Source of the DNA: Chitinophaga sp. GbtcB8 | Lineage (GTDB): Bacteria; Bacteroidota; Bacteroidia; Chitinophagales; Chitinophagaceae | Assembly: GCF_019091455.1 (NCBI RefSeq) | Contig: NZ_JAGXJN010000025.1 | Coordinates: 1 to 64,000 of the forward strand | Length of the DNA stretch: 64,000 bases | Direction of reading: 5' to 3' | Part shown: piece after piece, positions 16,883-23,639 of the stretch | Position numbering within the stretch: position 1 is the first letter of the stretch | Layout: every line of letters begins with the position of its first letter | Made by a program: the position numbers and the translations under genes | The notes under the pieces: model-generated | Databases searched by the model: none | What the model was told of the DNA's origin: nothing | The model's input: the letters and a program-made list of their open reading frames with translations, nothing else

Positions 16883-17547
16883 TGCTGCAATACATAAAAC
16901 GCGGTTTCCTTTTTGTATTTACTGCGCTTATACTTTACGGTACCTGGTTAATGCTGCGCCTTAGCTGGCCCTATACATCCCTTAACCGGTACACGGATTT
17001 TCTGATGACCAAACAATGGGTATACCATATCCGCCACTGGCGGCTAAGCTTTTATACACATGTGTTCATTAGCAGTGTGGTATTGATCACCGGGCTGTTG
17101 CAGTGCAGCTGGTACTTGCTGAAAAAATATCCCCGCCTGCACCGTACTTCCGGTAAAATATATGTGTTAACAGTGCTTTGCCTGAGCGGGCCCAGTGGGC
17201 TCATCATGTCTTTTTATGCAAATGGCGGAATAGCAGCCCGTATTAGTTTCGTGCTGTTATCCTGCTTATGGCTGGGCAGTACGTATATGGGATGGCGTTA
17301 TGCCCTGCAAAGGCGCTGGCAGCTACATGGCCATATGCTGCTGCGTAGTTATGCCTTAACGCTTTCAGCACTTACATTAAGGCTGTATGCTTACCTGATA
17401 GATGTGTTCAATATTCCCCTGCATCCTAAAGATGCATATATCCTTATTTCCTGGTTAAGCTGGACGCTGAACCTGTTGTTCATGGAAGCCAGGATCCGTT
17501 TTTTTCTTAAAAAGAGAATTGCCCTGCTGTTAACGCATACCCAGTAA
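16879..17547 (+). CDS. DUF2306-like membrane protein
   Basis: 222 residues with about six hydrophobic helices. Conserved His-containing motifs (FYTHVFISSVVLITGLLQ, YPRLHRTSGKIYV, RRWQLHGHMLLRSYALTLSALTLRLY) match the DUF2306 family of bacterial membrane proteins, whose histidine pattern suggests heme or quinone binding. Function is not established. The start overlaps the lipoprotein stop by 4 bp. The 3' end overlaps the convergent TPR lipoprotein gene by 18 bp. A second protein with a related pattern is at 45655-46350. Confidence 0.8.
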   Translation: MMLQYIKRGFLFVFTALILYGTWLMLRLSWPYTSLNRYTDFLMTKQWVYHIRHWRLSFYTHVFISSVVLITGLLQCSWYLLKKYPRLHRTSGKIYVLTVLCLSGPSGLIMSFYANGGIAARISFVLLSCLWLGSTYMGWRYALQRRWQLHGHMLLRSYALTLSALTLRLYAYLIDVFNIPLHPKDAYILISWLSWTLNLLFMEARIRFFLKKRIALLLTHTQ

Positions 17548-18654
17548 GGCCGGCTGTTTGGCAAAATGGCCGCCCGCTTCCAGCACATAGTATTCCTTAT
17601 CCAGCTCTTTCATTTCTATGATCTTGTTATCTTCAAATCCTGCCCGGTACGGATCTTTTTCATATTGCATCTTAAACTGGGTTACCTGCACATCGCCATT
17701 GGGTTGTATGGTGGGTATCCGGTAAGGCTCCTCCAGTTTTTCGCGTCCGCCTATTAACATTTTTTGTATCAGATTACCCGTAGTGGTATAGCTGCATATG
17801 TAGTACAGGGGATCGGCCTCTGAATCGCCCAGCTCTTCCCGCGATGCATAAATGAGGGTACGCACGCTATCCGTACTTTTTACTAATCCAACGTAATAAA
17901 ATTCATTCCCTACCTCGCGTGAAAATTTTTCATCGCGCATTTCAGGTATATAACGTTCAAAGTCGTACGCAATGTAGCGGTCTTTCAGGTTGTGTGCATA
18001 TTCCTTATCCAGCACTACAGGCAGATCCAGCACCTCAAATTCTCTGCAAAAGAGGTTCCACTGTAGCTTTTCCGGGTCCGTAGCGCCACCAAATGCGTTA
18101 ATAATAATGTGCCGGAAATCCCATCCTTCATGGTCTCTTATGTTCTTCAGATCCGGATCATTGAATATATTTTTCAGATTGCTATACCCAAATTCAATAG
18201 CAGATACCAGGTAGTATTTGGCTTTTTCGTTATGTCCTAACCGGGAGTACGCGCAGGCCTGGTTGTATAACACTTTGTGCAGAGGGGTATAGTCCAGCAG
18301 CTCCGCGATGGTATAGGCATTGGTGGCTTCCAGCGGCTCATTGCTATCCAGCAGGGCATTGCCTAATTCATAATAGGCTTTGGCCTGCGGCTGCAGCAGA
18401 ATGGAGTTTTTAAACAGCGTAATGCTGGCGGCCGGGTTCTTTTTATTGCGGTAAGTATCAATGGCTTGCAGAAAGATCTTGTCGGCCTCCTTATGTTTAA
18501 CGGCGCTTTCTTTTAATACCAGCTTCACCGTATCCCGGTTATAGAGGGATGAAAGCTGTAAATGAATAGCGCTGTTGTTTGCAGCAGTATGGATGGCAGT
18601 TTGGTGGCATGCAGTAAAAACTGCGCTCAGCAACAATAGGGATAAATAACGCAT
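17530..18654 (-). CDS. Lipoprotein with TPR-like repeats
   Basis: 374 residues. MRYLSLLLLSAVFTACHQ is a lipoprotein leader (lipobox FTAC). Residues about 50-170 contain helix pairs of tetratricopeptide type (LQPQAKAYYELGNALLDSNEPLEATNAY and YNQACAYSRLGHNEKAKYYLVSAIE). The C-terminal half is beta-rich and unlike any family I recognise. TPR lipoproteins usually mediate protein contacts in the envelope. It is convergent with the DUF2306-like gene, with overlapping 3' ends. Confidence 0.75.
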   Translation of the reverse strand: MRYLSLLLLSAVFTACHQTAIHTAANNSAIHLQLSSLYNRDTVKLVLKESAVKHKEADKIFLQAIDTYRNKKNPAASITLFKNSILLQPQAKAYYELGNALLDSNEPLEATNAYTIAELLDYTPLHKVLYNQACAYSRLGHNEKAKYYLVSAIEFGYSNLKNIFNDPDLKNIRDHEGWDFRHIIINAFGGATDPEKLQWNLFCREFEVLDLPVVLDKEYAHNLKDRYIAYDFERYIPEMRDEKFSREVGNEFYYVGLVKSTDSVRTLIYASREELGDSEADPLYYICSYTTTGNLIQKMLIGGREKLEEPYRIPTIQPNGDVQVTQFKMQYEKDPYRAGFEDNKIIEMKELDKEYYVLEAGGHFAKQPALLGMR

Positions 18655-18714
18655 AACCGGAAATGATTAGGGTATAAATATAAATAGAATTTGTTTAATA
18701 TGTGGGGGATATAA

Positions 18715-18750
18715 AAAAGCGGATGGCAGTTTGAATTACCATCCGCTTTT
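18715..18750 (-). terminator. Intrinsic terminator of tRNA-Thr
   Basis: AAAAGCGGATGG (18715-18726) and CCATCCGCTTTT (18739-18750) form a perfect 12-bp stem with a 12-nt loop. On the minus strand the stem runs into T6, placed 6 nt after the tRNA 3' end. Confidence 0.8.
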
Positions 18751-18755
18751 CACTG

Positions 18756-18828
18756 AGCCAACCATGGGATTCGAACCCACGACCTACAATTTACGAAACT
18801 GTTGCTCTACCAGCTGAGCTAGGTTGGC
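18756..18828 (-). tRNA. tRNA-Thr (anticodon CGU)
   Basis: The minus strand folds as a full cloverleaf. The acceptor is GCCAACC with GGTTGGC, the D arm GCTC..GAGC, the anticodon stem ACAGT with ATTGT (one G-U), the loop TTCGTAA with anticodon CGT, and the T arm GTGGG-TTCGAAT-CCCAT. CCA is not encoded in full. The discriminator base is T. The anticodon reads ACG codons (Thr). A -7 box lies about 10 bp upstream and an intrinsic terminator directly downstream, so this is a stand-alone transcription unit. Confidence 0.93.
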
Positions 18829-18837
18829 AGCTGGCTA

Positions 18838-18845
18838 CAAATTTA
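18838..18845 (-). promoter_or_regulatory. Promoter -7 box of tRNA-Thr
   Basis: The minus strand reads TAAATTTG followed by T, a perfect TANNTTTG(Y), ending 9 nt before the mature tRNA 5' end. This fits a very short pre-tRNA leader. Confidence 0.6.
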
Positions 18846-18951
18846 GTGAACACTTGCGGATTAATAACAGCAGTCCGGAAATTTATAATTATTGCAGGCA
18901 GGGGATCAATAACATAGCCGTACACAGGCAGTGCTTATTTTCCTTAGCCAT

Positions 18952-19326
18952 TTATTGAGGATTGATCTGTGTATGCCCGCTTAGCTGCTGTTGTATAAAC
19001 TGGTTATACAGGGAAGCGGGTATCAGTGAATATAATCTTATGCGGTTCACCGCATCTGTAACAGGTATGGCAGATAATGCCGGTAAAAAATGCGCTTCAA
19101 TAGCGCTTTTCACCACTGCATTACCCCGCTCATACAGGCGGCCAGCCAGCTGCAAACAAGGTATGGCCCGGCTGTAATGCCGCTCCTGTAATTGCTGCAG
19201 GGTATAATTGCTAAGGCAGGTAACTGTTTCGTATATATGAAAAACAGCCGGGAACTGGTGCAGCGCTTTGCGTAGTACCGGTACGGTATCTTCTATCAAT
19301 GCAGGTACTTCATATTGATTGATCAT
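18952..19326 (-). CDS. Unknown 124-residue cytoplasmic protein
   Basis: 124 residues with no signal peptide or membrane segment and mainly helical character (VPALIEDTVPVLRKALHQFP, SNYTLQQLQERHYSRAIPCLQLAGRLYERGNAVVKSAIEAHFL). The pattern, a helical scaffold that follows a paired helix with 'AI..L..AG.LYERGN..VK.AIE..F', is one I have seen in small DUF proteins of Bacteroidota, but I cannot name the family with confidence. It starts 10 bp after the stop of a 38-residue membrane peptide on the same strand, so the two form a unit. Confidence 0.65.
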   Translation of the reverse strand: MINQYEVPALIEDTVPVLRKALHQFPAVFHIYETVTCLSNYTLQQLQERHYSRAIPCLQLAGRLYERGNAVVKSAIEAHFLPALSAIPVTDAVNRIRLYSLIPASLYNQFIQQQLSGHTQINPQ

Positions 19327-19336
19327 AACATACTTT

Positions 19337-19453
19337 TTAATGCTTCAGGATCTGCACCAGTAACTGTGCCAGTAAACTAACGGCTACCGCACACACCAAT
19401 AGATAATACATGGTTTTGGGGGCTGCTACAGGAACTTTTTTTTGCGGATGCAT
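19337..19453 (-). CDS. 38-residue single-span membrane peptide
   Basis: Reading the minus strand from ATG at 19453 gives MHPQKKVPVAAPKTMYYLL followed by VCAVAVSLLAQLLVQILKH and stop. That is a basic, Pro/Lys-containing head of about 14 residues, then one hydrophobic helix of about 20 residues and a short basic end. It is too short for usual gene callers. It lies 10 bp upstream of the 124-residue gene in the same direction, which supports a real two-gene unit. Small membrane peptides of this shape often modulate larger membrane proteins; no partner can be named. Confidence 0.5.
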   Translation of the reverse strand: MHPQKKVPVAAPKTMYYLLVCAVAVSLLAQLLVQILKH

Positions 19454-19664
19454 ATAAAGTGTTTCCCCCTGGTATGCCAACCTTGTTCCAATTTGTAACG
19501 CGGCTGCACCAATATGACCCCAAACCTTCTACAGCACATCATTACAGCCGCTCTGCCGTAAACAGCGTATAAGCCCTGCCTGCTCCTGACCCTTCCGTTT
19601 CTGCAAACAGTTTTCCATTTCTGAAAACAGGCATCCATGTTGTATGGGTTTTAAAAAGATTGTT

Positions 19665-20432
19665 ATGAGAAAGTCGCGCATCCCCGCCTGCCACATTGGT
19701 ACCTCCGGCTGGAGCTATAAACACTGGAAGGGGGTGTATTACCCGGAGAAGCTGAAACCCGTGGATTACCTGCACTTTTATAGCCAGGAGTTTGATTGTA
19801 CAGAAATTAATACCAGCTTTTACCATCTGCCCAAAGAACAAACCGTGCTGAACTGGGCGGCTAAAGTGCCGCCCGGCTTTTTATTCTGTCCCAAGCTAAG
19901 CCGCTACATTACCCACTTTAAAAAACTGCATGACCCCGCAGAAGGAATGGAAGTATTCTTTAAGGTTTTTGATCCGGTTGCAGAACGGCTGGGACCTGTT
20001 TTAATCCAGCTGCCGGCCCAGGCAAGCTTTAATGCAGGTGTAACAGAAGAGTTTTACCAGCTGCTGTCCACCACCTATAAACAATATGATTTTTCCATTG
20101 AAGTGCGGGACAAAAGCTGGTTCAGCAAGCAAAGCCTGGATTTAATGGAGCATTATGGAGTGGGATTGGTAATAGCTAATTCCGGTAAACGGTTCCCTTA
20201 TAAAGAGGCCGTCACTGCCCGGCATATTTACCTGCGCTTTCATGGCCCCGCGGAATTATATGCCTCTGGTTATGCGGGCCTTACGCTGCGGGCCTACGCA
20301 CGTAAATGCGCCAAATGGCTGCAGGAAAAACACACCCTATGGATCTTTTTTAACAATGATGTGCATATGCACGCCATAGAGAATGCGCGTACACTTAAAA
20401 CCATGCTGGCGGAAGAACGGGATAAATTGTGA
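19665..20432 (+). CDS. DUF72 family protein (YecE-like)
   Basis: About 255 residues from ATG 19665; an in-frame ATG at 19644 adds seven residues. HIGTSGWSYKHWKGVYYPEKL is the conserved DUF72 start, followed by EINTSFYHLPKEQTVLNWAAKVPPGFLFCPKLSRYITH and EVRDKSW. The family adopts a TIM-barrel fold and is widespread; a nuclease or sugar-isomerase-like role has been proposed but not settled. It is a single gene followed by an unusually repeat-rich 424-bp spacer. Confidence 0.88.
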   Translation: MRKSRIPACHIGTSGWSYKHWKGVYYPEKLKPVDYLHFYSQEFDCTEINTSFYHLPKEQTVLNWAAKVPPGFLFCPKLSRYITHFKKLHDPAEGMEVFFKVFDPVAERLGPVLIQLPAQASFNAGVTEEFYQLLSTTYKQYDFSIEVRDKSWFSKQSLDLMEHYGVGLVIANSGKRFPYKEAVTARHIYLRFHGPAELYASGYAGLTLRAYARKCAKWLQEKHTLWIFFNNDVHMHAIENARTLKTMLAEERDKL

Positions 20433-20856
20433 GGTAATTCCTTTATAAATGTTTGGTAGCTGCAAGTAAAAATATGGATGAAAGGCCGTACCCTTCAGTT
20501 GCCAATTGGTAACTGCTGCTGCAAAACAATGCTTTTTACAGGTGAACGGCTTTCGAAAACGGGAATTTGATTTACGTGATCGGGAATTTAATGGCTGCGC
20601 TATTGCAGTCCAATTGGTATCCTTCCCTCCTAAAACAGCCCTTTTATTGCTATGCAACCCTAGTGACATCCCTCCCCCCTACATAAAACCCTACCCGTTT
20701 TACCACCCGGTTTATTCCTGTAAGGTTTAACCCAAAACCCTGACCCGAATTGCGCACGGGTTGCACCCGAATATCACCCGAATTACCGGGCCATTTCATA
20801 CTCCGGGCCTCCTGCCACACAATGGCCATCATCCTACCTTTTCCCTCATCATTTCC
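20433..20856. repeat. 424-bp convergent spacer with several families of short repeats
   Basis: No gene is supported here. CCAATTGGTA occurs twice (20502-20511, 20610-20619) and CGGGAATTT twice, 21 bp apart (20560, 20581). ACCCGAAT occurs three times (20743-20750, 20765-20772, 20776-20783) with steps of 22 and 11 bp. Two further ACCCG cores lie at 20693 and 20705. The flanking genes converge, so promoters are not expected here. Confidence 0.55.
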
Positions 20857-21162
20857 TTACATCCCCAGCCCGCCCAGCATACCACCGGCCAAACCTTTCA
20901 TCTCGCTTTCCCAGAGGTTTTCCGCATTTTTCAGGGCCCGGTTCAGGGCGGTTATCAGCAGGTCTTCCAGCTCCTCCTTGTTACCAGGGGTCAGCAAATG
21001 GTCGGCAATAGTAATATTCTTTACCTCGCGGTTACCGGTTACAGCTACCTTAACAGCGCCGTCGCCGGCTTCCCCGTCCACTGTTACATGGGCCAGTCTT
21101 TCCTTGCCTTCTTCCATTTTTTGCTGGGCTTCCTGCAGCTTGCCAAAGAGATCTCCAAACAT
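20857..21162 (-). CDS. YbaB/EbfC family nucleoid-associated protein
   Basis: 101 residues. MFGDLFGKLQEAQQKMEEGKERLAHV is the amphipathic N-terminal helix; VTVDGEAGDGAVKVAVTGNREVKNITI is the central beta-sheet, and the helical, Gly/Met-rich tail (LAGGMLGGLGM) is normal. The family forms dimers that bind DNA non-specifically and affect nucleoid structure and gene expression. In many bacteria it sits next to recR/dnaX, but not here. A perfect -7 box lies 19 nt upstream of the start. Confidence 0.93.
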   Translation of the reverse strand: MFGDLFGKLQEAQQKMEEGKERLAHVTVDGEAGDGAVKVAVTGNREVKNITIADHLLTPGNKEELEDLLITALNRALKNAENLWESEMKGLAGGMLGGLGM

Positions 21163-21181
21163 AAACTACTATTTAAGGTTA

Positions 21182-21189
21182 CAAAGATA
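21182..21189 (-). promoter_or_regulatory. Promoter -7 box of the YbaB gene
   Basis: The minus strand reads TATCTTTG followed by T, a perfect match. A TTG triplet lies 15 bp further upstream, closer than the usual 19-21 bp. Confidence 0.55.
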
Positions 21190-21257
21190 GCATATGGCGT
21201 GTTACAAGGTTTATGCCCCAATTCCTTATCTTTCAGGCCAAATTTATAAGAGGAAAA

Positions 21258-22496
21258 ATGATCGAAACCAAAGTTTGTATCATCGGTGCGGGGCCGGGTG
21301 GCGCTACAGCCGCCCTGCAGCTGGCGCAATTGGGTATTGAATGTGTGGTGGTGGATAAGGCTGTATTTCCCCGCGACAAGGTATGCGGCGATGGTTTAAG
21401 CGGTAAGGTACTAACAGCGCTGGAACAGATTGACCCTGCTATTGCCCGGCGCCTGCAGGAATTTGCCCCCAAACAGGATAGCTGGGGCGTTACATTCGTA
21501 TCCCCCGGACGCACCAGCATGGAGGTAGCCTATAAACCCAATTACAACCTGCAAACAGATGAACCAGCGGGTTTTGTATGCAAACGCATTCACTTTGATA
21601 ATTTTATGGTGGATGAGGTAAAACGCCGCCCGGAGATCCGGCTTTTTGAAGGCGTAACCATTGATAAATATGTGCTGCAGGATGATGGTTACCTGGTAAC
21701 CGATACTACCGGCAACTTTTCCGTAAAAGCCCCCCTGCTCATTATTGCCAACGGCGCCCATTCCTCGTTCACAAAAGATGTAGCTAACATCCGTATGGAG
21801 CCCGCCTATTATGCTGCCGGCGTACGGGCCTATTATAAGAATGTAAAAGGCATGCATGCCGATAGCTTTATTGAGCTGCACTTTTTAAAACCCCTGCTGC
21901 CGGGTTATTTATGGATCTTCCCCCTGCCTAACGGGGATGCCAATGTAGGTATGGATATGATCAGCGAAGCCGTGCGCAGTAAAAAAATAAACCTCAAAAA
22001 ATTATTAACAGATACCCTGGAACAGGATCCTGTGTTCAAAGAGCGTTTCCGGGAGGCTGAAATAGACAGTCCCATAGAAGGTTATGGACTTCCGCTGGGC
22101 AGTAAGAAAAGAAAATTGTCCGGGAACCGTTATATGTTGGTAGGCGATGCTGCTTACCTGGTAGATCCGTTCACCGGGGAAGGTATTGGCAATGCCCTGT
22201 ATGCCGGCCGTATAGCCGCACAGCAGGCTGCCGCCGCGCTGGCAGCAGGTGATTTTTCGGAAAGCCGGCTGGCCGCTTATGATGAGCGGGTGTACCAGGT
22301 ACTGGGGCCGGAGCTGCAGCTAAGCCACCGCCTGCAAAAGCTGGTAAAATATCCAAGGCTCTTTAACTTATTAATGAAAATGGGGACGCGCAACAAACAG
22401 CTGAAAGAGTTAATATCCTGTATGTTCTATGAAGTGGACCTCCGTAAAAAGCTGGCTAAACCCTCTTTTTACGTACGATTGTTGTTAAACAAATAA
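21258..22496 (+). CDS. Geranylgeranyl-reductase family FAD-dependent oxidoreductase
   Basis: 412 residues from ATG 21258, preceded by AAGAGGAAAA, one of the few Shine-Dalgarno-like sites here. CIIGAGPGGATAALQLAQLGIECVVVDK is the N-terminal FAD Rossmann motif, FPRDKVCGDGLSG the PxxKxCGxG signature of geranylgeranyl reductases, and LVGDAAYLVDPFTGEGIGNAL the FAD-phosphate motif. The family reduces prenyl double bonds or hydroxylates aromatic and polyketide substrates; in Bacteroidota its members are usually annotated only by family. It leads a same-strand run with DUF2891 (8 bp gap) and DUF3857 genes. Confidence 0.9.
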   Translation: MIETKVCIIGAGPGGATAALQLAQLGIECVVVDKAVFPRDKVCGDGLSGKVLTALEQIDPAIARRLQEFAPKQDSWGVTFVSPGRTSMEVAYKPNYNLQTDEPAGFVCKRIHFDNFMVDEVKRRPEIRLFEGVTIDKYVLQDDGYLVTDTTGNFSVKAPLLIIANGAHSSFTKDVANIRMEPAYYAAGVRAYYKNVKGMHADSFIELHFLKPLLPGYLWIFPLPNGDANVGMDMISEAVRSKKINLKKLLTDTLEQDPVFKERFREAEIDSPIEGYGLPLGSKKRKLSGNRYMLVGDAAYLVDPFTGEGIGNALYAGRIAAQQAAAALAAGDFSESRLAAYDERVYQVLGPELQLSHRLQKLVKYPRLFNLLMKMGTRNKQLKELISCMFYEVDLRKKLAKPSFYVRLLLNK

Positions 22497-22504
22497 TCTG
22501 ACCT

Positions 22505-23611
22505 GTGAAAAAAATCTTATTGGCAACGCTGTGTAACATCAGCATGTTAACCGGTTACGCACAAGAAACATTGTACAACCAAAACGCTGCCGGCCATTTA
22601 CAGCTTACGCCCGCCGGCGCTTCCCACCTGGCCGGGTTACCGCTGCGCTGCATGCAAAAAGAGTTTCCCTATAAAACAGGCGTTACCTTTTCCGATAGCT
22701 CGCTGGTTACAGATCCTAAAGTATACCACCCTGCCTTTTACGGCTGTTACGACTGGCATAGCAGCGTGCACGGGCACTGGATGCTGGTACGGTTGTTAAA
22801 ATCATTTCCCGGCCTGCCGGAAGCCACCACCATCCGCACCAAGCTGGCAGAGAACCTTACAGCCAGCAATATTCATGTTGAACAACGTATTTATTTCAAT
22901 AAAGAAAATAAAGGTTTTGAACGTATCTATGGCTGGAGCTGGCTGCTGCAGTTACAGCGGGAGCTGCTTACCTGGAAAGATCCTTTGGGCCAAACCCTGA
23001 GCCATAACGTACAACCGCTGGCACAGCAGTTTTCCAGCGCCTACATTGCTTTCCTGGATAAGCTGGTGTATCCCATACGGGTGGGCGAGCATACCAACCT
23101 GGCCTTTGGCCTGCGCCTGGCCTGGGATTACGCGGTAACCGCACAGGATACGGCCCTGCAAACGGCCATCCGCAAAGCAGCCATGCGTTTTTATGCACAG
23201 GACAAAGGCTGCCCCATTAGCTGGGAGCCCGGCGGGTACGATTTCCTGTCGCCCTGCCTGGAAGAGGCAGACCTGATGTGGCGCATTATGCCGGCAGATC
23301 AATATAAAACCTGGGTAAAGGAATTTTTACCGGGCCTGTTCGCCACGCCCATTACCATATTAAGCACCGCACAGGTAAAAGACCGTACAGATGGTAAGCT
23401 GGTGCACCTGGATGGCCTGAACCTGAGCCGCGCCTGGTGCCTGTATGGTATTGCCCGACATGTGGATCAGAACCAGGATGTTATTAAACAGCTGGCGCAC
23501 CACCACCTGGAAGCCGCGCTGCCCCATGTGGCCAGCGGCGACTATGCAGGCGAGCACTGGCTGGGATCTTTTGCTGTATATAGTTTAACGATAGAGAATA
23601 ATGACCGCTGA
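22505..23611 (+). CDS. DUF2891 family protein, exported
   Basis: 368 residues. A Sec leader (MKKILLATLCNISMLTGYAQ) is followed by the DUF2891 pattern: FYGCYDWHSSVHGHWMLVRLLKSFP, then an all-helical body with FERIYGWSWLLQL and GEHTNLAFGLRLAWDYA, ending with PHVASGDYAGEHWLGSFAVY. The alternating helix pairs suggest an alpha/alpha barrel like glycan lyases and epimerases, but the chemistry is unknown. The start is GTG at 22505, only 8 bp after the flavoprotein stop, so co-transcription is very likely. Confidence 0.85.
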   Translation: MKKILLATLCNISMLTGYAQETLYNQNAAGHLQLTPAGASHLAGLPLRCMQKEFPYKTGVTFSDSSLVTDPKVYHPAFYGCYDWHSSVHGHWMLVRLLKSFPGLPEATTIRTKLAENLTASNIHVEQRIYFNKENKGFERIYGWSWLLQLQRELLTWKDPLGQTLSHNVQPLAQQFSSAYIAFLDKLVYPIRVGEHTNLAFGLRLAWDYAVTAQDTALQTAIRKAAMRFYAQDKGCPISWEPGGYDFLSPCLEEADLMWRIMPADQYKTWVKEFLPGLFATPITILSTAQVKDRTDGKLVHLDGLNLSRAWCLYGIARHVDQNQDVIKQLAHHHLEAALPHVASGDYAGEHWLGSFAVYSLTIENNDR

Positions 23612-23639
23612 GATTTGCTTGTTTATTTAAAATTCATTC

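Noticed and set aside
20506..20730. 74-codon frame in the convergent spacer
   Set aside because: Composition is unlike neighbours, it crosses the repeat clusters, and it has no promoter or recognisable domain.
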